Of a DNA stretch of 64,000 bases, positions 39,110 through 46,746 are shown in pieces. A program made the position numbers and the translations under genes. Each line of letters begins with the position of its first letter. Within the stretch, counting starts at the first letter, position 1. This stretch comes from JASHVB01 sp035523995 (GTDB lineage Bacteria; Pseudomonadota; Alphaproteobacteria; Acetobacterales; Acetobacteraceae). Location: NCBI GenBank assembly GCA_035523995.1, contig DATKPQ010000151.1:1-64000 (forward strand), written 5' to 3'. The notes beneath the pieces were generated by a model. That model saw only the letters and a program-made list of their open reading frames with translations, was not told where the DNA came from and made no database searches.

Positions 39110-39964
39110 TCACCAGGCGTAGTGATTCAGCGGTCCATGCCCGGCCCCGAAGCCTGGAGCCGTTTCAATCGCCGCGCGCACGTAGTCCCGAGACCGCACT
39201 ACGGCGTCGCGCAGTGTCATGCCTTGCGCGAGTCCCGCAGCAATGGCGCTGGCCATCGTGCAACCGGTGCCGTGCGTGTGGCGGGTGTCAATGCGCAATG
39301 CACTGAATGATTCGATGCCCTCACCAGTGGCGAGCAAATCGACCAGGGTGTCGCCGGGGAGATGGCCGCCCTTCAGCAACACGGCTGGGACGCCCAGGTC
39401 CAGCAATGCCTTTGCAGCGTCATGCATCGCGGTAACGTCGGGGATCGCGCGGTTGGACAACACCTCCGCTTCCGGCAGGTTGGGCGTGATCACGCTGGCC
39501 TTCGACAGCAGGTGGCGGACCAGGGCATCCACCGAGCCGGGGTCCAGCAGCCGCGCGCCACCTTTGGCCACCATGACTGGGTCGAGGACGAACGGAATGC
39601 CAGCGGCATGGCGGGACAATGCGTCGGCAACGGTCTCGATGGTCGCGACATCGCCGAGCATACCGGTTTTCACCGCATCGGCGCCGATATCGTCCAGGAC
39701 GACGAAGATCTGCTGGTAGATGAATTCGGGGGGGACCATGCGGATGCTCTGAACACCCAGGGTATTCTGTGCGGTCAAGGCAGTGATCGCGGTGGCGGCA
39801 TAGGCACCCATCGTCGTGATGGCCTTGATGTCGGCCTGAATACCGGCCCCCCCGCCGGAATCGGAGCCCGCAATCGCCAGGACGCGGCCGCGAATTAACC
39901 TCTCCCGCAAAGCAAAAGAGGTCGAGGCGCTTGGCGCCGAGGGTAAGGGTGATTGGGTCGGCAT
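39110..39964 (-). CDS. thiD: Hydroxymethylpyrimidine / phosphomethylpyrimidine kinase
   Basis: Thiamine-pathway kinase of 284 aa, adding both phosphates to HMP. The ribokinase-fold core starts VLAIAGSDSGGGAGIQADIKA. TGMLGDVATIETVAD, FVLDPVMVAKGGARLL and the anion-hole motif THGTGCTMASAIAAGLAQG follow. ATG 39964 gives about 25 extra N-terminal residues encoded by a family B repeat; no ATG, GTG or TTG lies closer to the core. No other thi gene is adjacent. Confidence 0.92.
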   Translation of the reverse strand: MPTQSPLPSAPSASTSFALRERLIRGRVLAIAGSDSGGGAGIQADIKAITTMGAYAATAITALTAQNTLGVQSIRMVPPEFIYQQIFVVLDDIGADAVKTGMLGDVATIETVADALSRHAAGIPFVLDPVMVAKGGARLLDPGSVDALVRHLLSKASVITPNLPEAEVLSNRAIPDVTAMHDAAKALLDLGVPAVLLKGGHLPGDTLVDLLATGEGIESFSALRIDTRHTHGTGCTMASAIAAGLAQGMTLRDAVVRSRDYVRAAIETAPGFGAGHGPLNHYAW

Positions 39965-40057
39965 GTGCGTTGTTGTCCTTCCCTCCCGATCTCCCTCACC
40001 CTCGGCATTGACGGTCGGTCCGCTCCGCGGCCTCACCGCGTTGATGCGCTTCGCGGC
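39898..40057. repeat. Family B repeat pair overlapping the thiD start
   Basis: A forward copy (CCTCTCCCGCAAAG...CGCCGAGGGTAAGGGTGATTGGGT) encodes the first residues of ThiD. A divergent inverted copy (CCCTCCCGATCTCCCTCACCCTCGGCATTGACGG) follows up to the glmM stop. Confidence 0.65.
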
Positions 40058-41428
40058 TCAACCCCGCCCCGCGGAAAGGTTGACGGCATCCGCAATCACA
40101 CCGCACAGCTCGTCCACAAGCCGGCCGATCGCCGCCTCGTCCTCGCCCTCGGCCATGACGCGCACCAGCGGCTCCGTGCCGCTTTCTCGAATCAGCAGGC
40201 GGCCGGCGCCATTCAGCGACGCCTGCGCTGCCGCCACCGCCTCAACTACCGTCGGATGCCGCAACGGCGACGTGCCGGCGAACCGCACGTTCTTCAACCG
40301 CTGCGGCAGCGGGGTGAACACGCGGCATACTTCGCTCGCCGGATGGCCCTGGCCCACGACGACCGCCAGCACCTGCAGCGCCGCCAGCAATCCATCGCCG
40401 GTGGTGGCAAAGTCGGACAGGATAACGTGCCCCGATTGCTCGCCCCCGACATTGGCCCGCAGCTCGCGCATCCGTTCTGCTACATAGCGGTCGCCGACCT
40501 GGGTGCGGTGCAACGCCAGGCCGGCGTCGCGCAGGAAATGCTCCAGGCCGAGATTGGACATCACCGTGGCGACAATCCCGCCGCCTCGGAGTTGGCCGGC
40601 CTCGCCCCAGGATCGCGCAATCAGCGCCAGGATCTGGTCGCCGTCGATCAGCTCACCATGCTCGTCCGCCAGCACCACGCGGTCGGCGTCGCCGTCCAGG
40701 GCGATGCCGAGATGTGCTCCATGTTCCAGCACTTTGGCGCAGAGGTGGTCGGGCGTGGTGGAGCCACAACCCTTGTTGATGTTGAAGCCATCCGGCGAGA
40801 CACCCTCGGAAACGACGGTGGCGCCGAGTTCCCACAGCACGGTCGGCGCGACGCGATAGGCGGCACCGTTGGCGCAATCGACGACTATTTTGAGGTCGTC
40901 CAGGCGCAGTCCGCGCGGAAAGCTTGCCTTGGCGACCTCGATGTAGCGGCCGGCAGCATCGTCCAGGCGGGCAGCACGGCCCAGCGCCTCGGGCGTGGCG
41001 AGACGGCCAGCGAAGGTGCTGTCCATCATCGCTTCAATCTCGGCTTCCGTCTCGTCCGACAGCTTGTTGCCGTCCGGGCCGAACAATTTGATGCCGTTGT
41101 CCTCGAAGGGGTTGTGCGAGGCGGAAATCATCACTCCCAGGTCGGCGCGCAGGCTGCGGGTCAGCATCGCGACGGCCGGAGTGGGGAGCGGACCGAGCAA
41201 GGTCACGTCCATACCGGCGCCAATGAAGCCGGCCGTCAGCGCGGGCTCGATCATGTAGCCGGACAACCGCGTATCTTTGCCGATCACGACACGATGGCGG
41301 TGGTTGCCGCGGGTGAACAAGAGGCCAGCCGCCTGGCCCAGGCGCAACGCCGTGCCGGCGGTCATGGGGTCGGTATTCGCCTTGCCTCGGATGCCATCGG
41401 TGCCGAACAAGCGTCTGGAGTTGGTCAT
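40058..41428 (-). CDS. glmM: Phosphoglucosamine mutase
   Basis: Converts glucosamine-6-phosphate to glucosamine-1-phosphate for UDP-GlcNAc, feeding peptidoglycan and lipid A. Length 456 aa is standard. The N-terminus reads LFGTDGIRGKAN, the phosphoserine loop MISASHNPFEDNGIK holds Ser104, the metal loop is DGDADRVVLAD, and the substrate loop GGEQSGH and phosphate loop RESGTEPLVRVM follow. folP lies upstream on the same strand, the common folP-glmM order of many bacteria, here separated by a 100-bp inverted-repeat element. Confidence 0.96.
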   Translation of the reverse strand: MTNSRRLFGTDGIRGKANTDPMTAGTALRLGQAAGLLFTRGNHRHRVVIGKDTRLSGYMIEPALTAGFIGAGMDVTLLGPLPTPAVAMLTRSLRADLGVMISASHNPFEDNGIKLFGPDGNKLSDETEAEIEAMMDSTFAGRLATPEALGRAARLDDAAGRYIEVAKASFPRGLRLDDLKIVVDCANGAAYRVAPTVLWELGATVVSEGVSPDGFNINKGCGSTTPDHLCAKVLEHGAHLGIALDGDADRVVLADEHGELIDGDQILALIARSWGEAGQLRGGGIVATVMSNLGLEHFLRDAGLALHRTQVGDRYVAERMRELRANVGGEQSGHVILSDFATTGDGLLAALQVLAVVVGQGHPASEVCRVFTPLPQRLKNVRFAGTSPLRHPTVVEAVAAAQASLNGAGRLLIRESGTEPLVRVMAEGEDEAAIGRLVDELCGVIADAVNLSAGRG

Positions 41429-41459
41429 CCGATCTCCGATACGACTTTACTTGCGGAAA

Positions 41460-41559
41460 CTAGTGTTCTGACCCTGACATTTCGATCCTATCGATCCTGG
41501 GGTCGCAGGCCGGTTTTGCCGTCCGCTGTGAGATCAAAGTGTCAGGGTCAGAACACTAG
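41460..41559. mobile_element. 100-bp MITE-like element with perfect 20-bp terminal inverted repeats
   Basis: Ends 41460-41479 (CTAGTGTTCTGACCC...) and 41540-41559 are exact reverse complements around a 60-bp centre. The centre contains the direct repeat TCGATCCTATCGATCCT. It has no coding capacity. It sits between glmM and folP, which share a strand. No flanking target duplication was identified. The size and perfect termini suggest a non-autonomous element or an RNA-level hairpin repeat. Confidence 0.65.
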
Positions 41560-41589
41560 CGGGGCGGCGGGACAAAGGGAAAGCTGCGT

Positions 41590-42453
41590 TTACGGCGGTT
41601 GTGTCAACGCTGACCAGAGCTTGATGGCCTGGACCGTTTCCGCCACGTCATGAACACGCAGGATGTGGGCGCCCCGGGAGAGCGCGAACAATCCGGCAGC
41701 AATGGAGCCAGCGATGCGGCGCTGCGGGTCGGGTTCTCCACTGATACGCCCGATGAAGGACTTGCGGGACACGCCGACAAGGATCGGCCGGCTAAGAACC
41801 GCCAGTTCCGGCAGGCGCCGGAGCAATTCCAGCGAGTGTGGCGCGAGCTTGGCGAAGCCGATGCCAGGGTCGATGGCGATGGCGTCGCGGGCAATGCCCG
41901 CCGCCTCGGCGGCGGTGATCCGGTTGGCAAGCTCGGTAACGACCTCGCGGGCGATGTCGGCATAGACCGCGCGGGCGTTCATCGTCGCCGGACCGCCGCG
42001 CATGTGCATCAGGATCACGGGACAAGCGTGTGCCGCCAGGACCGAGGCGGAGGTGGGGTCGTGGGTCAGCGCCGACACGTCATTGACGATCGCTGCACCG
42101 GCTTCGAGTGCGGCGGCCATGGTGGCGGCGTTTCGGGTGTCGATCGAGATGCGGACGCCGTTTGCGGCCAGGCCGCGGATCACGGGAAGGACGCGGGCTT
42201 GCTCCTCATCCAGCGGAACCGGTGGAGCGCCGGGACGGGTGCTTTCGCCGCCCACGTCGACGATGTCGGCACCGGCCGCGACCATGGCCTTGCCGGCTTC
42301 GATCGCGGGCTGTGGGGCCAGGTAGCGCCCGCCGTCGCTGAAGCTGTCTGGGGTGACGTTGAGGATGCCCATGACGCGGGGGCGGTCGAGCGTGACGCCG
42401 GCCCAGGTTGGCGGAGAACCTTGCGCGGCGCGGTTTCTCTCCGACCCGATCAC
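41590..42453 (-). CDS. folP: Dihydropteroate synthase
   Basis: Condenses pterin pyrophosphate with p-aminobenzoate in folate synthesis; the target of sulfonamides. The TIM-barrel motifs are intact: MGILNVTPDSFSDGGRY, DIVDVGGESTRPGA, RISIDTRNAATMAAAL, IVNDVSAL, AIDPGIGFAK, and VGVSRKSFIG. GTG 42453 gives 287 aa. The frame continues to a TTG at 42504, but that part is the family B hairpin. Same strand as argF upstream and glmM downstream. Confidence 0.93.
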   Translation of the reverse strand: MIGSERNRAAQGSPPTWAGVTLDRPRVMGILNVTPDSFSDGGRYLAPQPAIEAGKAMVAAGADIVDVGGESTRPGAPPVPLDEEQARVLPVIRGLAANGVRISIDTRNAATMAAALEAGAAIVNDVSALTHDPTSASVLAAHACPVILMHMRGGPATMNARAVYADIAREVVTELANRITAAEAAGIARDAIAIDPGIGFAKLAPHSLELLRRLPELAVLSRPILVGVSRKSFIGRISGEPDPQRRIAGSIAAGLFALSRGAHILRVHDVAETVQAIKLWSALTQPP

Positions 42454-42460
42454 CGTGTCA

Positions 42461-42520
42461 CCCTCGACGCTTTGCGTCTCGACCTCTCCCACGCGCGCAA
42501 ACAAGCGCGCGTGGGAGAGG
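42461..42520. repeat. Family B repeat with 16-bp perfect hairpin
   Basis: Arms 42483-42498 (CCTCTCCCACGCGCGC) and 42505-42520 are exact complements around a 6-nt AAACAA loop. An ACCCTCGACGC stretch precedes them. It lies in the 75-bp gap between argF and folP and could attenuate folP transcription, though no T-run follows. Confidence 0.8.
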
Positions 42521-42528
42521 TTACCTCG

Positions 42529-43494
42529 TTACCTTACCGCACCCAGGGCCCAGGCCAGGACGCCCTTCTGCGCGTGGAGGCGGTTCTCAGCTTCGTCGAA
42601 CACCACGGATTGGGGGCCGTCGATCACGTCCGCAGTGACCTCCTCGCCGCGGTGCGCCGGCAGGCAATGCATGAAGATCGCGTCGGGCGCCGCCTTCGTC
42701 ATCAGCCCCCCCGTCACCCGATACGGTGCCAGCAGATTGTGTCTGCTCTGCTTCGGATCGTCGGACATCGAAATCCAGGTGTCAGTCACCACGCAACGGG
42801 CGCCGGCCACGGCAGCTTCAGGGTTGCCGGTGAGTTCGATCCGGCCACCTTGGGCGCGTGCCCAATCGATCAGCTCGGCCGGCGGACGCAGCGAGTCAGG
42901 CGTTGCCAGGCGCAGCGTGAAGCCGAAGCGCACCGCCGCCTCGATCCAGCTTCGCGCCACGTTGTTGCCGTCGCCGCACCAGGCCACTACCTGGCCGGCA
43001 ATCGGCCCGCGATGCTCCTCGAACGTCATCACGTCGGCCATGAGCTGGCACGGATGCGATGTATCGGTCAGGCCGTTGATCACGGGCACCGTCGCGTAGT
43101 GCGCCAATTCGTGCAGCTTCGACACGCGATCCGTGCGCAGCATGATCGCGTCGACGTAGCGTGACAGCACGCGCGCAGTGTCGGCCGGCGTTTCGCCACG
43201 GCCGCTCTGCATGTCGTGGCCGTACAGCACCACCACGTCGCCGCCGAGCTGGCGCATGCCGACTTCGAACGAAACGCGCGTGCGCGTCGATGGCTTTTCG
43301 AAGATCACCGCCAGCGTCTTGCCGGCCAGCGGGCGCGAGGTGACTCCCGCCCGCTTGTAGCTGACGGCCGCCTCCAGCATGCGGCGTAGCGTCGCACCGT
43401 CGAAATCGCGCAGGTCGATGAAATGGCGCGGGCCGGTGCCCTGGCTGGGGGTCCGGTCCTCGATATCCTGCGGGCGCCGGAGAGACGCGCTCAT
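42529..43494 (-). CDS. argF: Ornithine carbamoyltransferase
   Basis: Makes citrulline from ornithine and carbamoyl phosphate. The 321-aa sequence shows the carbamoyl-phosphate loop EKPSTRTRVSFE (Ser69-Thr-Arg-Thr-Arg), HPCQLMADVMT, the ornithine-binding DTWISM and the catalytic-Cys motif FMHCLPAHRG. The start ATG overlaps the argD stop by ATGA, a tight argD-argF coupling typical of alphaproteobacteria. Confidence 0.96.
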   Translation of the reverse strand: MSASLRRPQDIEDRTPSQGTGPRHFIDLRDFDGATLRRMLEAAVSYKRAGVTSRPLAGKTLAVIFEKPSTRTRVSFEVGMRQLGGDVVVLYGHDMQSGRGETPADTARVLSRYVDAIMLRTDRVSKLHELAHYATVPVINGLTDTSHPCQLMADVMTFEEHRGPIAGQVVAWCGDGNNVARSWIEAAVRFGFTLRLATPDSLRPPAELIDWARAQGGRIELTGNPEAAVAGARCVVTDTWISMSDDPKQSRHNLLAPYRVTGGLMTKAAPDAIFMHCLPAHRGEEVTADVIDGPQSVVFDEAENRLHAQKGVLAWALGAVR

Positions 43495-44687
43495 TTCGCA
43501 GCTTCCTTGCTGGTGGAGGGCAGAACGCGCCGCGTGGCACGGCGTAGCATGGTGACGGCTTCGTCCAGGTCGGAGTCGGTGACCACCAGTGGCGGGGCGA
43601 GGCGCAGCACGTTCTCGCCTGCGGTAATGGCCGCCAGGCCTTCGGCGACGCAGGCGGCCTGCACCTGCGCTACCGGGATCACGCATTTCATACCTAACAG
43701 CAGCCCGATGCCGCGAGCGTTTTCATAGACCTGCGGATATTCGCGGGCGATCTCGTCGAGTTCCGCGCGCAAGCGCTTACCCTTGCGTTCGACGCTTTCC
43801 AGGAAGCCCGGCGAAAGGATGATGTCCAGCACTGCATTGCCGGCAGCGCAGGCCAGCGGATTGCCGCCGAACGTGGTGCCGTGCGTGCCGGGCACCAGCG
43901 CCTTGGCGTATTGTTCCTTCGCCAGCACCGCGCCGAGGGGGAAGCCGCCGCCGATGCCCTTGGCCGAGGACATGACGTCCGGCGCGATGCCGGCCCATTC
44001 GTGGGCGAACAATTTGCCGGTGCGGCCCATGCCGGTCTGCACCTCGTCCATGCCCAGGATGATGCCGTATTCGTCGCACACCGCGCGCAGGTCCCGTAGG
44101 AATTGCGGGTCGGCGGGGCGGATGCCGCCTTCGCCCTGGATCGGCTCGACGATGATGCCGCAGGTGGCGGGACCGATCGCGTCGCGCACCGCGTTCATGT
44201 TGTTGAACGGCACGTGGTCGAAACCGTCTACCACCGGACCGAAGCCTTCCATGTAGTGCGGGTTGCCGGTGGCGGCGAGCGTGGCCAGCGTGCGGCCGTG
44301 GAAGGCGCCTTCGAAGCAGATGAAGCGGAAGCGTTCCGGTGTTCCCGCGTCCGACATGGCGCGGCGCATCATCTTGATCATGCCCTCGTTCGCTTCCGCG
44401 CCCGAATTGCAGAAGAACACGCTATCCGCGAAGGTCGCGTCGACCAGCCGCGCGGCGAGGCGTTCCGCCTGCGGAATGCGGTAGAGGTTGGAGGTATGCA
44501 TCACCTTGGCGGCTTGCTCGGCGATCGCCTGCACCAGATGCGGATGGGCGTGGCCCAGGGAAGCGGTGGCGATGCCGGAGCCGAAATCGAGGAATCGTCG
44601 CCCGTCCACCGTCCACAGCCAGGCGCCTTCGCCTTTTTCGAAGGCGAGGTCGGCGCGCGCGTAGTTCGGCAGCAGGGCGGAGATCAT
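43491..44687 (-). CDS. argD: Acetylornithine aminotransferase
   Basis: PLP class III aminotransferase of 398 aa for arginine (and possibly lysine) synthesis. Seen are FLDFGSGIATASLGHAHP, FCNSGAEANEGMIKMMRR, FHGRTLATLAATG, the Asp motif ILGMDEVQTGMGRTG and the Schiff-base Lys in VMSSAKGIGGGFPLGA. First gene of argD-argF. A GGAGG lies upstream of ATG 44687, and a GC-rich hairpin precedes it in the leader. Confidence 0.94.
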   Translation of the reverse strand: MISALLPNYARADLAFEKGEGAWLWTVDGRRFLDFGSGIATASLGHAHPHLVQAIAEQAAKVMHTSNLYRIPQAERLAARLVDATFADSVFFCNSGAEANEGMIKMMRRAMSDAGTPERFRFICFEGAFHGRTLATLAATGNPHYMEGFGPVVDGFDHVPFNNMNAVRDAIGPATCGIIVEPIQGEGGIRPADPQFLRDLRAVCDEYGIILGMDEVQTGMGRTGKLFAHEWAGIAPDVMSSAKGIGGGFPLGAVLAKEQYAKALVPGTHGTTFGGNPLACAAGNAVLDIILSPGFLESVERKGKRLRAELDEIAREYPQVYENARGIGLLLGMKCVIPVAQVQAACVAEGLAAITAGENVLRLAPPLVVTDSDLDEAVTMLRRATRRVLPSTSKEAAK

Positions 44688-44721
44688 GGGGGTTGCTGAC
44701 CCTCCGGGGCGTTTTGTTCCA

Positions 44722-44759
44722 ATGGATCACCCGCCCGCGACCTTTCGGGGCGGGTCCAT
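44722..44759 (-). promoter_or_regulatory. Leader hairpin upstream of argD
   Basis: GGGCGGG pairs with CCCGCCC and the outer TCCAT with ATGGA, leaving a 3-nt bulge and an 11-nt loop. In the argD transcript it is followed by AACAAAA. It may be a leader structure or an attenuator. No ARG box was identified. Confidence 0.35.
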
Positions 44760-44895
44760 AGGAAGCGCGGATCATTGGCGGGGGTTGGGGGCGGTGTCAA
44801 ACGCGTTTGTGAGCAGGGTGAGCGGAAGCGAAACGGGCCAACGCGTGCCTGTCGCCGCACTGAAGAAAATGCTGCGGTCCGGCTGGATCCCTTCT

Positions 44896-45345
44896 TCAGA
44901 ACTGACTCAGCGCCGCCAACACGACAGTGATCAGCCCCAGGATCAAATTGATCCCGATCAGCTTGCGGATGCTGTCGAGGTTGGCCACCATGCGGTTGCG
45001 GTCGGTGGTGCGGCGAAACCGCGCATAGGGGCCGAACACCAGCACCACGAAGATCACTGCCATCAAAACGCCGATGCCCATCATCGCCTGGATGTTCCAC
45101 GGCACGTTGGCCATCCCGCCGAACAAGCCGAACACAAGGATGAAGCCAGAGAGCAATAGCAACGGCATCACGTGCCACACCACCAGGAAGAACCGGCGGA
45201 ACACCTGGGTATGGAGCAATAGCCGCTGCGGCGGTTCCAGAACCGAAAGGCTGGGACGTACGATGACATAGGCGAAGAACATCCCGCCCACCCAAAGCAC
45301 CGCGCAGAGGATGTGAAGCGCCAGCAGCCAGGACCAGATGCTCAT
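44896..45345 (-). CDS. CopD-like four-helix membrane protein
   Basis: Inner-membrane protein of 149 aa with four hydrophobic segments (about 5-27, 50-75, 84-105 and 126-147). Histidines sit in helix 1 (LLALHILCAVLWVGGMFFAYV) and in FLVVWHVMPLLL, the layout of the CopD/DUF2269-like family of small haem- or copper-associated membrane proteins. Start overlaps the ParA gene stop by ATGA. No copper chaperone or copC gene is adjacent, so a role in copper is unproven. Confidence 0.7.
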   Translation of the reverse strand: MSIWSWLLALHILCAVLWVGGMFFAYVIVRPSLSVLEPPQRLLLHTQVFRRFFLVVWHVMPLLLLSGFILVFGLFGGMANVPWNIQAMMGIGVLMAVIFVVLVFGPYARFRRTTDRNRMVANLDSIRKLIGINLILGLITVVLAALSQF

Positions 45346-45971
45346 TCAATGATCTCCCTGATTTCGTCGAGCAATGCGCGCAGCTCGGCGGCGGCGTTGG
45401 ATCGCGGGGCGGCCTCGGTGACGCCCAGGCCAGCGGCGAAGGCGGTCGCGAAGCCGGTGCGGTTGCCGATTGCGGTGTGCAACAAAGGCAGTTTGCGGGC
45501 GGTCAGTTCCGCCTTCACCGTCTCGCCCAGCCGCGAGGCGGACGGCACCCGGTTCAAGACCATGCGCGCGTCGCGGCGTTCGGCGGCGGCGAGGCCCAGC
45601 GTGCCCTCCGCCGCCCAGACATCCGGCGGGCTAGGCTGCACCGGGATCAGCACCAGGTTCGCCCCGCGGACCGCCAGGCGGGCGTCTGTGTCGACCTGTG
45701 GCGGTGAATCGATCAGTACCACGTCGTGGCTGCCCTTCAGCCGTTCCAGCTCGGCAGAAAGGCGCCAGCCGGAGACGTCGGAGAAGCTGATCGTGGGCGG
45801 CGGAGTGGTGTGCTGGGTGCGGATGGCGTGCCAGCGCGTCAGGCTACGTTGCGGGTCGATGTCAAGCAACGCGACCCGCGCGGTGGGAGCCAGGCCGGCG
45901 GCGAGATTGGCCGCAAGCGTGGTCTTGCCGGTGCCACCCTTCTGCTGGGCCACCGTGATGACGACCGCCAT
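45342..45971 (-). CDS. ParA-family ATPase (orphan, ParC/MinD-like)
   Basis: P-loop ATPase of 209 aa. The deviant Walker A is QQKGGTGKTTLAANLAAGLA (signature Lys in KGGTGK), Walker A-prime VALLDIDPQRSL and Walker B VVLIDSPPQVD. It lacks an N-terminal HTH and no parB is next to it. This short orphan type positions proteins or protein complexes rather than plasmids. It is coupled to a CopD-like membrane protein gene by a 4-bp overlap, hinting that cargo or anchor is that membrane protein. The start is ATG 45971. Confidence 0.85.
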   Translation of the reverse strand: MAVVITVAQQKGGTGKTTLAANLAAGLAPTARVALLDIDPQRSLTRWHAIRTQHTTPPPTISFSDVSGWRLSAELERLKGSHDVVLIDSPPQVDTDARLAVRGANLVLIPVQPSPPDVWAAEGTLGLAAAERRDARMVLNRVPSASRLGETVKAELTARKLPLLHTAIGNRTGFATAFAAGLGVTEAAPRSNAAAELRALLDEIREIIE

Positions 45972-46338
45972 GGGTGCGACTCCGTGCCTTTCGGCATGGT
46001 AGAGGAACGGAACCCGGTGGCGAAAGCGGGGGCTGTGTGGCCCTTGCGCGTCACCATGCGAGCCTTGCCCGTGCTCCACCCGGGATCACAAACGACTGCA
46101 CCGGGTGCGGTGCAATCCGGCAGTCAATAGCGCACGACATTATAACTCAAGAATAATTTCAAAATGCGCGTAAAATTGTGATCGCGGAATCGTGAGTTCC
46201 TGTTTGTCGCTCGCGAAATCGAGAGCTAAATTGACTTCGGTTTCCTCCCCAAACTTACAACCGCCGGGAAGTCGATCGTTTCCGGCGGTCCTTCTTGGGC
46301 AGAAGCCGCGGCCAAGGACCGAGACAGACGGATCGGCA
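45972..46338. other. Intergenic region with AT-rich core
   Basis: No gene seen. The stretch 46137-46225 is much richer in A and T than its surroundings (ATTATAACTCAAGAATAATT, then AAAATTGTGATCG). It probably holds the promoters of the minus-strand parA unit and of the small plus-strand frame at 46339. Confidence 0.4.
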
Positions 46339-46569
46339 ATGATGCCCTGGTCGGCCGTCGAATACGATCTCGCTCAATTGTGGCCGATCCGTCCGAGCAT
46401 GCAGGATCGGACGAGAGTGGCATCGTCCGCCGAACCTCCGGCCGGCGGCAACGTACCTGGGCTAGGGACGTCGCGGCGCGGAATCCGGCAACCTGTGGTG
46501 CCATACGGTGCCGTGGCCGGTATGGCCTTCGCACTCGCTGCTGCCTGGGCAGCACTCTGCGCGATCTGA
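46339..46569 (+). CDS. Possible small tail-anchored membrane protein
   Basis: A frame of 76 aa begins MMPWSAVEYDLAQLWPIRPS, has a proline- and glycine-rich middle and ends in one hydrophobic helix (GAVAGMAFALAAAWAALCAI) directly before the stop. I do not recognise it. The C-terminal helix and the AT-rich upstream region support a real gene; codon use is only moderately biased. It lies upstream of the cyd promoter region on the same strand. Confidence 0.35.
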   Translation: MMPWSAVEYDLAQLWPIRPSMQDRTRVASSAEPPAGGNVPGLGTSRRGIRQPVVPYGAVAGMAFALAAAWAALCAI

Positions 46570-46646
46570 CAGTCGCGCGCCGCTTCGTCCGACAACTCAC
46601 CAAACCTGACCAGAGCGCGGCTGACGCCCTGCATGTCTCTTTGCCG

Positions 46647-46660
46647 TTGACCTGGATCAA
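46647..46660. promoter_or_regulatory. FNR/FixK-type binding site upstream of cydABX
   Basis: TTGACCTGGATCAA matches TTGA-N6-TCAA and lies 87-100 bp upstream of the cydA start. Confidence 0.65.
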
Positions 46661-46746
46661 TGCGCGGCCCCGTGCCTTCGCCATGCTGAGCTATGCCGCC
46701 TCGCGTGCGGCGTGCCCCCTTGTCGGATGCTGCGAAGGTCAGCGAC

